Below are positions 52,001-62,580 of a stretch of 64,000 nt of DNA, piece by piece. Position 1 is the first letter of the stretch. Every line of letters starts with the position of its first letter. The stretch is from contig NTMA01000003.1 in the NCBI GenBank assembly GCA_002917075.1, positions 62,001-126,000 of the forward strand, read 5' to 3'. A model generated the notes under the pieces. The model did not search any database, was not told where the DNA came from, and saw only the letters and a list, made by a program, of their open reading frames with translations. Made by a program: the position numbers and the translations under genes. Source of the DNA: Hawksworthiomyces lignivorus (lineage: Eukaryota > Ascomycota > Sordariomycetes > Ophiostomatales > Ophiostomataceae).

Positions 52001-52116
52001 TGGTTGAGAGGGATGAGGCCATGATTAATCGCATAGCGCCGTGGGATCGGAGTGCAAACGAGACGTTGTACAAGACGCAGAAGAATGAGCAGGAACAAAG
52101 TGAAGAGTACCGCTGA
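49050..52116 (+). CDS. AAA+ ATPase with large N-terminal domain (DUF7025-type) and Gly/Arg/Tyr-rich tail
   Basis: About 1004 aa in two exons, 49050-51066 and 51119-52116, with a 52-bp intron inside the AAA module; exons sum to 3015 bases. MNFPVEK, three codons on, is an alternative start. Residues 60-560 form the large N-terminal domain typical of fungal AAA proteins (IRHSDLMYIFRPGELLYF). The ATPase core has Walker A in ILLHGVRGVGKTATAEAVAQ, Walker B in CVLLLDEADVFLSRR, sensor 1 in GILFLTTNRPGTLDEAVKSR and the conserved IHASFFYPHL-type segment with Arg in SRVHASFFYP. After the lid, about 150 residues are disordered and rich in Gly, Arg and Tyr (SGGGGRGGVMRGRNDYP). Predicted ATP-driven remodelling of a protein partner, which is unknown. 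The divergent STAND-like gene is a candidate partner. Confidence 0.88.
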
Positions 52117-52856
52117 TGCTTGCTTGCGGACCCAGGCTCCATGATATTGGTCTTAGTGGATCGGACTCTAAAGCAACTACGTCAGAACAAAACTCTATGC
52201 AACTTACTTTCTACCCCTAGGTTGTGCCGCATATCGATGACTTCGTGATTTGCCTTGTCAGAAGTTGTGTAGTAGAGTATCCCATTCTTATGTGCACCAA
52301 TGGGTTCTAACGGAGAAAATTTTGAGATTCGCGACACATATTGCTAGTTCTGCAGTGCAGTCATTGATACGATGCCACTAACAGACACGCAAGCCTCGCC
52401 GTCGCTGCTGACCTCGCAGAAGATTTTAAGCACTGGTTATTCTTATATATTAGAATTTTATCTACAAGAAGCTCTAGCCTTGCAATAAGAGTTGTTGCCT
52501 CGTCGTTTGTCAGTATATCTTGAAGGTCTTTACAAAGTTCAACAAGTCACCAAGTGGGATTTTTTCCTTATTTGAAAACGTAACTTAAAATAAGGTACAT
52601 AATTAATGGTAATATACAACGACCTACTGTGTTGGCACTGGAGAACATGGGCGGCTTCTCGATCTTAGCCAGCGTGACCTTCTGACGGTCGACCGGGCTC
52701 GACGGGCGGCCATATAATTCTATTGCCAAAACCATTTCGTAAAACACATACAAGAAAAAAAATCTTATTGTGTTGTTTGTCTAGGTACCCGACTTGTGTC
52801 TCCATAGTTTTCTTCGCTACATTACTACGATTAATAACACAGTCGACCAGGGAGCA
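52117..52856. other. Intergenic region with dispersed repeat copy
   Basis: No gene. It includes one copy of a roughly 200-bp diverged repeat (listed separately). The right part is the 3' flank of the kinase gene. Confidence 0.45.
52376..52575 (-). repeat. Dispersed repeat, copy A (decayed coding fragment)
   Basis: About 200 bp that aligns with 56286-56500; shared blocks include ACTGGTTATTCTTATATA and TATATCTTGA. On the minus strand both copies translate to a similar peptide containing LELLVDK and YKNNQ, with the same in-frame stop after N-P-x-W. It looks like a fragment of an unidentified mobile-element or multigene-family protein. Confidence 0.7.
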
Positions 52857-54540
52857 TCATTGCTTCGTGTCTTTTAACCAAGGATGAAAGTAAAGCTGTA
52901 GAGTGTCGGCACGCTCTTCGGGTAGCCAGCAGAGGAAGCACTCAATTAAATCGATGAACAGGTCTTTATCTTCTCCCGTCAACGTCGTAACGAGGGAGTC
53001 AAGCTTCTTTTCTGGAGGTAAAGGAACCGGGCCCTTCCACTGGCCTATATCATGCAGGGCGTTCCATTAGCTGCTGTTTCGCGTCTGAATGATTCAAGAT
53101 CTGCGCCTGCGCAGTTCACTTACCGTCTTCATTCCAATACTTGCCGGTAGTCTTGCTCCTCTTGAGAAATTCGGAAGGTGGTGGACCAAGGAGCGCCGTC
53201 ATAGCGGCGAGATGGTGGGCATCATTCAGCTCTGAAGATTCCTGGTCGTAGACACGAAACAGACCTTCTCGTTCGAGCAGATCCCAAGCCTAAGCAAGAA
53301 TTATAAACACATGAAACATTTGGGACAAAGTAAGAAAGAGCGACGAGGGTACAGAAAAAGGGAAGACAACTCATACCAAGAGTCCAACACTCCAAACGTC
53401 AATAGGTTTTCCCCAAGGCATACCAAGAATCACTTCTGGTGCGCGATACGGCAACGGCATCGCATTGCCGTTCTGCTCGCTGCCGATGCGCGCCTGTCCC
53501 AGGTCACATATCGTGAGGGGCCCAGCACCACCTAAGACATACTGCGAGACATACACTGTCATGTCGCCGACTATTTTCCGCGCTGAAGGCTTGTTCATTT
53601 CGTTTTCTTCAACTGTTGAGAGAATAGAGTCGCTCGTCATGGCAATAAGAAGGTTGTCCGAGTGAAGGTCTTGTTATTAGTTAGATAATCTTCCCAGTCG
53701 ACCAACGTCTAATAACATAAAATAGGACCAGTGCCCTTAGCTCTCACCGGTATGGATCACGTCTGCTTCATGCAGGAAGTTCAGTCCGAGAAGCACTTGC
53801 TTGACACTTTGAGCAACAAGCATCTTTTGGAAGATGCCGTCTTTCTGCATCTCCTGCAGTGTTCTCAGGCTCATGCCCAGCGGCGTCATGATGAAAACGA
53901 TGTGTTCACCGTGGGGACCCCGCAACGTAAATGAATCTTTAAGTTGGCGCACATGCTGCCGGCCGGGATGGTCATCCTCCTCTTCTCCACCAGGGTTATC
54001 GTTTAGTGCGTCGGACTCGTCCTTCTTCATGATAAAACTTGCCAGATGCTGATAGACATGTAGCTCTTGGTTGTACTTTAGTGTATTGATGTGCACCTTT
54101 AACGCCCAGTATTTTCCATCTCTGCACATGGGTCGAAAAGATATGATTAGTGATGTGGAAAAGACATGATTAATGATACAGAACCATGAGAGAGAAAGAG
54201 GATGTGGGAGTTACCTAAGGTCACGCGCCAGCCAAACAGTCGAACTAGTCCCGTAGCCGAGCTTTGCAACGACCTGATAGTGACCCTGGACCACATCACC
54301 GATGCGCATGGGATAATATTCCTCCAGTCTAAAGTATGGTAGTCGTTCTTCTTCCACTAGTTGAGTCGGATCGATGACTTCGAATCCAGAGGACGGAAAG
54401 TCGCGCGGCCGAAGTCCTTTTTCCTGGCTGGAATATGTCCGTGAGGAGGCCATGATGACGCGTGATGTGAAGCCGGCTGGATGAATAGATGGCCGAAACG
54501 ATCGAACAGGAAATGAGCGAAAGATCTGTATCATAAACAT
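52857..54540 (-). CDS. SRPK-like Ser/Thr protein kinase
   Basis: About 448 aa in five exons: 54540-54215, 54121-53748, 53669-53377, 53289-53124 and 53044-52857. Introns are 93, 78, 87 and 79 bp; exons sum to 1347 bases. Kinase landmarks: glycine loop KLGYGTSSTVWLARD, catalytic Lys in YWALKVHI, catalytic loop HTDLHSDNLLIAM, DLG in LTICDLGQARIG (DLG in place of DFG is usual for SRPKs), and YRAPEVILGMPWGKPIDVWS. The catalytic-loop Lys of HTDLKP is replaced (D-L-H-S-D-N). The ending FHPWLKDTKQ is typical. A basic, Ser/Arg-rich N-terminus (MFMIQIFRSFPVRSF) could target mitochondria or be a leader; a later Met exists (MASSRTYSS). Fungal genomes carry expanded families of these SRPK-like kinases, mostly of unknown substrate. 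Confidence 0.9.
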
Positions 54541-55794
54541 CTTCAAGGGTTGGAATTCAAAGCATCTTTGTGGTGACGGAAAGTGGTTTGCACAATTTTG
54601 TCCGTGGAGTGGCCCCCATCTGTGGGTATGGAGTACACCACATTGAAAGACGTGACACACAATCAGGGAACAATGCATAGGTAAAATTATGGAGCTTCTA
54701 AAGCAACCAATGATGGCCCTTTGTCAGCCGCCGAATTTACTCTCAAACTCTTTCCAATGCAAGGTTCGAGAGGTAGGTACTGCTCGAAGCATCTTGTGTC
54801 TAGTGGAAATAGCCTCTCTCTTTGGAGGAAAATGCTCACCCGAGCACGCCGCCTACAATTTCAAATTATTTAAGGCGTGTAACACCATACGGGCAGTCTT
54901 GGCACCAATTCCCTCGCCAAACCCATGATTGCCCTAGATATCCTTACCCATATTTCTCTTGGGGTCTAGGACCTTGCCGTTCTCGAGACCCCCCATTTCT
55001 CAGAGCGACCAGCTCGATACAGAGTACAAGCCCTGGGCATTTTATGAATCCTGTTGTAACTTTTTTTCTTCAGGCTCTGCCTTGAGATTTTCTTTCCTTT
55101 TCCAGCCACCTCGTCCCGTCTTTGTCCTTAGCACATTGCTCTTGTTATTAAAAATAAATAAATAATTACAATAACAACAACAACAATGCTTTCCACACTA
55201 ACAGCAGGCTTGCGTCCGTTTCAACCCGGGGACATTTCTAGGTTGTACGCGCTTGACTAAGTGAGCGCGTAACATGTCATATGTTAGTGGTATCAATATT
55301 TCACCGATTGGCCAAATTTACGGAATAACAAGCCCAACTCACAAAACGCTTGCTATTTTTACATTTTGATGAACTTAGGTTCGTACCACATGCTATTAAG
55401 GTGAGATGCATCGCTAAGAAATAGCTTTCTCCATTAGGTCTCGTCGTCTTTAATTCTTTCAGCCAATCCTGACTATGTGACACCTAATCTAACGGAACCC
55501 TCTAAGGCAGAAACCGCCGTAGAATCAATTAATTACTATTATAACTATGATTACAATACGTGGTTATGTCAATGTGAATAGTCTCTCCTTCTGTCCCTAG
55601 TTCGCGGCTTCCTATACTGTCTCCTCTGCAGCCTCCTCTTGGTTAGACCCGTTTATTAGAAGAGACAGGAAGCGATCCTTCTCCGCATGAGGGAATAGTA
55701 GTTATATACAGTGTAAAACCCACAGCGTCCTCATATTATGTGTACAGTATCTGCATGCATACGTTAGGTGATCAATGACTGACTACCTACCTAC

Positions 55795-55921
55795 ATAAGC
55801 ATTGCTCGACTCTAATACTCTTTTCGCTGATACGTCGTGCCCGGAACGAGAAGCAGATGGTGAAAGCTCCACTTAATGCTCAGGTCACACCTCGGCGGAG
55901 GATGTGTTGAGCAATGCTTAT
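55795..55921. repeat. 127-bp inverted-repeat structure (possible MITE remnant)
   Basis: ATAAGCATTGCTCGAC at 55795-55810 is the reverse complement, with one mismatch, of GTTGAGCAATGCTTAT at 55906-55921. The 95-bp centre has no coding potential. No clear target duplication. It could be a tiny miniature element or a chance hairpin. Confidence 0.5.
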
Positions 55922-56285
55922 ATAACATCCGAACCATCTATATAACTTAGCGTGCATATACTGATACTGCACGCATATCACTAAGGTAGAGCAGGAGCCT
56001 CAAACGTACAATATCTCATTAATTCTTCAAATCACCCTATCGTTCACTACTAATATCTATTAATCTCATTTGTATAATAATTTGTTAGTTGACTAGCGCA
56101 GTGGTTTTTGCCTCAGAAGGTTCCACCTAGTTAGATAGCCAGGATTAGCTCAATATTACGATTAAACGCTATCACTAAGATACTATGGCACTTTATATAG
56201 CGTTAGTTAGAGGGCTCCTCCCTCTGACTCTCTAGGATTGTTTTGGCCTCTTCTAGTTAATGGCTATAGGAGAACTGATTTTGAC

Positions 56286-56500
56286 CGATGCAGCTAACAG
56301 ACCCGCTAGCTTTGCCATGGCCACCGCAGGTTTCACGGAACATTTCAAGTACTGGTTATTCTTATATACCAGCACTTTATCTACAAGCAACTCTAATATT
56401 TTAATAAAAGATATAACTTCTTCGTCTATCGGTATATCTTGAGGGCTTTTACAAGGTTCTACAAGCTACCATATGGGATTCTTTTTATTTGAAATGACAA
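56286..56500 (-). repeat. Dispersed repeat, copy B (decayed coding fragment)
   Basis: Homologous to 52376-52575 in the same orientation. The minus strand again gives LELLVDKVLVYKNNQYLK and a downstream A-x-A-x-L-A-x-L-L-A-A-S segment. Family not identified. Confidence 0.7.
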
Positions 56501-56658
56501 CATCCTAGGTAATTAACGCAACAAAAAGTACACGAGAAGTTCATTTTATAATTTCTTTATGCTTTATTTGTTTTTGCTTCCTTGAAGTCCCAGCTAAGCT
56601 ATTTCTATTCCTTCCGTAGCAATACGTTTTGACAATCCTCAAACAAACTTTTCTCTGG

Positions 56659-57611
56659 CTACTTTTTCCCGTCGATCCCTGCCAACCGTCGGAAGGCCAC
56701 GTTGGGCAAGATCGGGAACGCGCCAACCTTTTCCAGTGCAGGCACAAGCGGGTTGTTAGATGCAAGTCGCGCGTCATACTTGCCTAGCGCCATCTCCGCC
56801 AGGAAGTGGCCTAGAGGCAGCGTCGGGCTCATGATGGCTGGGTAGACGGCGCGCAGCGGAGGGCCGAGCACGCGGCGGGTGATGTCGAGAGTGAGGGGGA
56901 CCGGGGGCAGGTAGGGCAAGATGGCCGGGTGGTGGGCCGGGTCGACGCCGCCGGGACGAACTGAGCTGGCTAGGAGGGGGCGGAGGGTCTTTGCCGACGC
57001 AGACGTATCCTCGTTGCCCTCGGCGGCGCTCCCATTGGTCAGCGCCGCTAGCGCCAGCTCCGTCTCGCCCTTGACCTTGCCGAAGCGGGCGGTTAGCAGG
57101 CCCGGGTTCGTGGTGGCGCCCTCGCCCGACACATAGACGAAGCGGAAGGGCTCACTGGCAGGGGCGCCGGCAGCGGGTGGGATTGCCCGAAATGCCTTGG
57201 CGGCCGCAAGGGCGTAGTCCTTTGTGATGGTGACGTATTCTCTGGTGCGCGAGCGTGAGCATGCTGAGCGATGAACAAGATTAACAATTAGAGAGGAGAA
57301 ACAGGGGGGGCTTACTCCTTGGACACTTGCACCTGGCTGATGCCCAACGCCCACACGACGCCGGCGGCGCCGCGCAGCTCGCCCTGCAGGAGGGCATCGT
57401 CATAGACGGAAAAGTCGTGGTGCTGGATGACCTTGACACGATCTGGGTTGGCGGTCAGCAGGGGGTCGTTCGCCTTGGTGCGGGCCTCGAGCTGGGGCAC
57501 GGGCCGGCGACTGAGGACGGAGATGCGCGTGATCTCGGGCATGGCGAGCATGGCGTCGAGGACGCCGGAGCCGACGAGGCCCGTGGCACCAGTCAAGATG
57601 AGATGCACCAT
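56659..57611 (-). CDS. NAD(P)-binding Rossmann protein, atypical SDR (TIP30/NmrA-like)
   Basis: About 292 aa in two exons (57611-57316 and 57241-56659) with a 74-bp intron; exons sum to 879 bases. It starts MVHLILTGATGLVGSGVLDA, an atypical SDR nucleotide-binding motif (G-A-T-G-x-x-G). It continues with ITRISVLSRRPVP (strand 2) and WALGISQVQVSKEEYVTITK, the active-site-region equivalent. The later RFVYVSGEGATTN fits the HTATIP2/TIP30-like subgroup. The classical Y-x-x-x-K is not obvious, so it may bind NAD(P) without being a typical reductase. The coding region is GC-rich. I chose MVHLIL because the Rossmann strand begins there; the upstream in-frame Met adds seven residues. Confidence 0.85.
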
Positions 57612-59190
57612 GACTGTAGGCACGTGCGGCAAGAGAAGATGGAGTGTGGGTAAGAGAGAAAACAGAGATCAATTGAAGGGGGTGAGGCTGTTGCAAGCAA
57701 CGCTTCTATATATTGGCGTATTTTCGTTCGAATCAGCAAGCTTCAGCCAACAGTCTCTACAAGAGCTTCACAATGCGGGCACTTTCTTACGGTGAGCTGC
57801 CAAGAAACTATTCTTCCATTTTATATGGATCGCCGGGTTCTTGTTTGCTAAACAGGCAGCCAAGGGCTTACTCATTTTTTTGTCTTACTTTTTTGCTTTC
57901 CTCGGTCTCCATATCCCTCCGGCTGGCTGGCGTCAGCAAATTCCTATTTCTAGATTCTTGACTCCATTTCGAGATAGCTATATCTGCAACCAAATTACGT
58001 CAAAAAGGCGTAATTGGATGTCGCTAAGTTTTAGTTGACCTTTTCAAGGATTAGAATGCCAGTTACTGTAGAGAGGAACTTCTCGTATTGTCAGCGTAAT
58101 GGCACGTGATTTCCACTGTCTCAAAAACACGCTCTGTGGCGCGTGTTGAGTTATAAGGTATCTACTGTGAAATGTGTCCTGTCTAGGCTTAAGGCGATTG
58201 ACCCTCTTTGCAATAGTACTGTGGCCTAGTGACAGTGCTCAACAGCACGTTGTTGCTGCGGTGTAATTGGCGCTATTAGCCTCTTACGGGCTCACGTCGT
58301 TTTCTCTAATAATTCCCTGCTATCTTCAACTTATCTCCACCAATGCGCGCTGGTGCCGCTCCTGATTTTCATCTCAGCCAGCAAATGTATTCGGGTTTTT
58401 GCCTTTTTTATTTTGCGCTTCTCTATTTTTCTTCAACGGGCCCTGAGAGACGTTTTCGTGATGCGATACACTTAATACGCTGTGGTGCGATTATTAGGTG
58501 GCATTTCTCCCCTAGCGCCACGACTTTCCAGAGCTCTGTTCAAGACAACTTGCACAGATCGTCGTTGCTTTCGCCCCGGCCTTTCCACGCCGAGAAAAAG
58601 GGTCAAACAGATCCACGCTTTGCTTCCTTATATTGATCCACTAACATGGTTACCCCCAGGGCAAGCGGTCCTTAGCGGGCGTTGCCGTTGAACAGATCCT
58701 GTCGAGGGGAGTAGTATAAATTGCCATGTGTGGACAAACTATTAAAAAGTGGCGCCTTCATGGTTAAAGTCACACATACCTACATGTCATGAAACGATGC
58801 CGCTGCATCTGTTGCTGGTAGAGAAACTTAGTTTTTTCTTCCAGAGAAGGATTTTTGGTTAGTGATACCTTCATTCAACGCCAAGCAATGGTAGTTCGAA
58901 GTGCGAGCTTTCATTCCGCTTTCCAATTTTGCTATCCATGTTCACATGTGTAGTTACGATGACCAAAACTTATAGTTCGGTGTTATCTAGTTTTCTATAA
59001 GCCATCGGATAAGACAACTTAGATTGGTGATAACCGCCGGTACGGAATTCAGGATAAGGCCAGCACAGATAGCAGCCGGCCATCTCCGATTAGATGCACC
59101 AATGCAGTAACTATATATTTTGAATCGGCAACAATCTAGAAACAGCAGCAAACTGTACCAATTGGATTAAACTCTACGCCCGAAACGAAA
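57612..59190. other. Intergenic region, no gene recognised
   Basis: About 1.6 kb between divergent genes. Open frames near 57713-58038 and 58343-58691 have no motif or coding bias. No repeats noticed. Confidence 0.4.
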
Positions 59191-60972
59191 ATGTCGCTCG
59201 TAATCATCCCAGGGGCTCCCGAGTAAGTATTGACGCCTATACTTTGCATGCACTGCAACGTCGCTAAGCTCACTGCCGACGCCTCCAGGTCCAAAATCAC
59301 GCCCGAGGACTTTGACAAACTCCTTGCGTCCCTCAACATCCACAATGCAGCCGAGAAGGACAAGGAGGACTACCTGACGGTCCTCCGGTCTTTCGAGTCT
59401 GTCATGTACAAGATTGGTACCACCCCTGACTACATCCCCCCGGCTGTGTCCATGCAGCCGACGGTAGCCCCCCGCACGTTCCGCGTCCCCGATCCCAAGG
59501 AGAACCCCTTCAACGCCTGGAGTCACCAGTGCGAGATCCGCGCGGCGTCGCCCAAGACCGACCTCCTGCGCGGCCGCACCGTCGCCGTCAAAGACAACAT
59601 CTCGGTAGGCGGCCTGCCGACGACGATCGGGTCGTCGCCGCTCATGTTTGACGCCGCCGGCAAGTGGGACCCTTCCGCCGTGGACGCGACGGTGGTCGCG
59701 CGCATCCTGGATGCCGGCGGCGTGATCTGCGGCTCGTCGACCTGCGAGGTCTTTTGCGCGTCGGCGCAGTCCAACACGTCATTTACGGGCCCCGTGCACA
59801 ACCCGCGGCTGCACGGGTACACGGCCGGCGGCAGCAGCAGCGGCTCGGCCGTGCTAGTGGCGGCGCACGCCCTGCGCCAGGCGGGCGGCGGCAGCCCGGA
59901 CGCGGATCCCGCCATCTGGGGCACCACGGTCGAGCTGGCCATCGGCAGCGACCAGGCCGGCTCCGTGCGCATCCCGGCGTCATACAACGGCATCTACGGC
60001 CTCAAGCCTACCTTTGGCCTGGTGCCCTTTACGGGCGGCGGGCCCATGTCCCCCATGGTCGACTACCTGGGTCCGCTCGCGTCCAAGCTGGAGGACGTCG
60101 CAGTCATGCTCGAGGTCATGGCCGGCTACGACGGCCTGGATCCCCGAATGACGCCCGAGTCGCCGCTGCGCGATCAGGTCAAGCCGTACCGCAACCTCCT
60201 AGCCGCCTTCCGAAAGGAGCTAGAGGAGGGCAGCGCGCCGGCAAAGAAGTGGAAGGTAGGCATACTGAAGGAGGCCTTTGAGGTGCACGGCCTAAGCGCA
60301 GACGTGCGAGACACCGTGATCGCGAACACCAAAAAGTACTTTACCGCCGCCGGCGCCGAGGTCGTCGAGATCTCCGTACCGATGCATGCCGACGGCGCCG
60401 CCATCTGGAACGCCGCTACGCGGCCGTCCATGGGCGAGTATCTGTACCAAGGCCGGTGCGCCGGCCACCTGTCCTTTATCCCGCCCCACATCCACCCGCG
60501 TTGGCCGCCTTCGCAGGAGACGTACAACGTGCTGAACCAGACCAACCCGGCAGCGGTCAACATCCTGCTGAGCCAGGCCGCCGCGGACCGGCTCCTAGCC
60601 ACAGAGATGGAGGCCAAGGCGCACCGGCTGGTGTTCGCGCTGCGCGCGGCGTACGACGCCGCGCTGGAAGAGGTGGACGTGCTCGTCGCCCCGTGCGCGC
60701 CCAACGTCGCGAAGCCGCTGCCGGCAGAAGGCGTGGAATTGTCCGCGATGGAGAAGATGCAATATGCGACGGGTACTACGTACAACACGAGCCCGTTCAA
60801 CGCCAGCGGGCACCCCGCTCTGAGCGTGCCCTGCGGCTTCGCCGCGCCTCCGGAGCGGCCCGATGTGCCGCTGCCCGTAGGAATGCAGATCATCGGGCGA
60901 CGCTTTGAGGACGAAAAGGTCATTTCAGCTGCCGCCTTGTTCGAGAAGGGCAAGCAGCTAACTGAAGCATAA
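59191..60972 (+). CDS. Amidase-signature enzyme
   Basis: About 571 aa in two exons, 59191-59222 and 59289-60972, with a 66-bp intron that splits the N-terminus (MSLVIIPGAPE|SKITPEDFDKLLASLNI); exons sum to 1716 bases. The triad is complete: Lys in LRGRTVAVKDNISVGGLPTT, cis-Ser in GYTAGGSSSGSA and nucleophile Ser in AIGSDQAGSVRIPAS. C-terminal family blocks are VDVLVAPCAPNVAKP, GHPALSVPCGF and GMQIIGRRFEDE. No signal peptide. The coding region is much more GC-rich than the flanks. The sequence type resembles bacterial-like amidases with a long N-terminal helix region rather than the acetamidase at 44 kb, so the two are distant paralogues. The substrate is unknown. Confidence 0.93.
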
Positions 60973-61605
60973 CCGGTATTTGTATCGTAGTAATTATTCA
61001 CCTATCTAATCTACATTACGAACTTTGCGTCAAGTTCTTTTTCTTCTTTGAAGCCTGAGAAATTGGCTATTAGGGTCTATTTATTGCCTCAGCTTCTTGT
61101 GGTTCCTACTTCTAAGTAGATCTCTCCAGGTAGGAGACAATGACTTCGTTATCGTATAACATGGGCTCCTGATACATCAGCGCCCCCTTTTTACTTGTTG
61201 AGCTACAACACCTCACCGCACTGTAGAGCAACAGGTCACAGCAGAGTAAGCACTAATTGACTAGGACTTTGCAGGGCATGCAGGGCCTGTAAGGCCCTGT
61301 AATATAGTCTAATTTGACACCAAACTTTTAAATTCAATAACTAACCAACCAATATAGCTATAGGGACCAATGTGGGACTGTTGAGAAGAGAATTTTCTGT
61401 TTCTCATAGTCCCACCGTCGTCTTGGTACTCAGAGCTTTGGATAAGGCCAGGGTGCTCACGAAATGATTTTTCCGCAAAACTATTTTTGTATGGGAAAAA
61501 TCAAAAATCGACTCACCACTATGGCAATACCCCTTGTCAGTTCAACGGTCTACACCAAAACAGACGTCGAGGGTAGGCAGACGTCGAGGGTAGGTAAGTC
61601 TTTCA

Positions 61606-61764
61606 ATCACTTTATTATTTTAGGTTATAATTAGGCCAGATCCTAAACTATTGATTAATAAGTTATACCTTTCTGTTTAGAAAAATTGAACCTATATAAC
61701 AATAATCTTTATATAAACAGTGGGTCCAAGAATCCACCGTAGTAATACCGTACTAGATTCAACA
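61606..61764 (-). repeat. LTR-like repeat, copy 1 (minus orientation)
   Basis: About 160 bp beginning TGTTGAATC on the minus strand, with CTACGGTGGATTCTTGGACC and a TATATAAAG TATA-like box. It recurs directly at 62971-63122 and inverted at 62415-62580. The TG start and TATA box suggest a small copia-type LTR, but the other terminus is unclear. Confidence 0.6.
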
Positions 61765-62330
61765 GTGTCTAATAAACGACGTTGTTTACGAAGACGAGTA
61801 ATACGGAAAAAAATCTCAACAACTCGACGGTAGATTTCTTCGAAAACTAACTCAACGACCTCGGTCGTATTATCAAGTTTTTAGAACTTAGAGAGTTATC
61901 GTTCCGTTATTAGAACTATTAAGATAAAAATCAAAAAAAGAATTAAATTAAAAACACTTACCAAAACCTATCGTAATCCTTTTACCTGTTAGAGAGTACG
62001 GTGAATTAGGTGAAAAAGCACAGAGAATAGAGGTAGATTCTTAACAGAGGCTAGCTGAGAGATTATTCACAAGACTGAACCTTAAGGTTCCAAGTTTCAA
62101 TTAGGGTCCCTAGGTGACTCGAGCGCTATTTATGACAGTTTCGTAGGGGGCTCGCGGCCACTGCTCGCAGTCCCCGTACTTGTTCCTTTCGTGCTTTATC
62201 ACGTGCTCTTTGGTTGCTCGGCCCTGTGGTTGTCCCATAACAATAGACTTATAAGATTAATCACCTTATACATAGTTTATTGTAGTAGTGTAATACATCT
62301 CCTTTTAGCTCAACGGTCTACACCAATATA

Positions 62331-62398
62331 CCCTCGAGGGTAGGTAAGTGTCGAGGGTAGGTAGACGTCGAGGGTAGGTAGGTGTCGAGGGTAGATAG
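62331..62398 (+). repeat. Minisatellite, about 14-bp unit GTCGAGGGTAGGTA
   Basis: Four to five imperfect tandem units with short spacers. Two further units occur at 61563-61600 and one in reverse complement near 62585-62600. The sequence just before the arrays, TCAACGGTCTACACC, is also shared. Confidence 0.75.
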
Positions 62399-62414
62399 GT
62401 TTTTTAATTACTTT

Positions 62415-62580
62415 TGTTAAACCGGACACTGTATTGTTACGGTGGATTCTTGGACCTACTGTACACATAAGCATTACTGTTATATAGGTTGAATTTTTCT
62501 GAGCAGGAAGGTATAACTTACTAGTTAGTAGATTAGAATCTAGCCTAGTTATGACCTAAAATAGTATAGAGTAATTGGAA
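62415..62580 (+). repeat. LTR-like repeat, copy 2 (plus orientation)
   Basis: Starts TGTTAAACC and continues TTACGGTGGATTCTTGGACC, matching the minus-oriented copies at 61606-61764 and 62971-63122 with scattered substitutions. Confidence 0.6.

Larger units (their letters stand above)
54541..56658. other. Long intergenic region with repeat fragments
   Basis: About 2.1 kb without a recognisable gene. It holds an AT/CAA-rich low-complexity stretch at about 55141-55186, a small inverted-repeat structure at 55795-55921 and a second copy of the dispersed repeat at 56286-56500. The 3' UTR of the gene ending at 56659 is at the right. Confidence 0.5.

Noticed and set aside
59664..60908. Additional frames overlapping the second amidase
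   Set aside because: High GC creates open shadow frames on both strands. Arg/Ala/Gly-rich translations lack any family motif.
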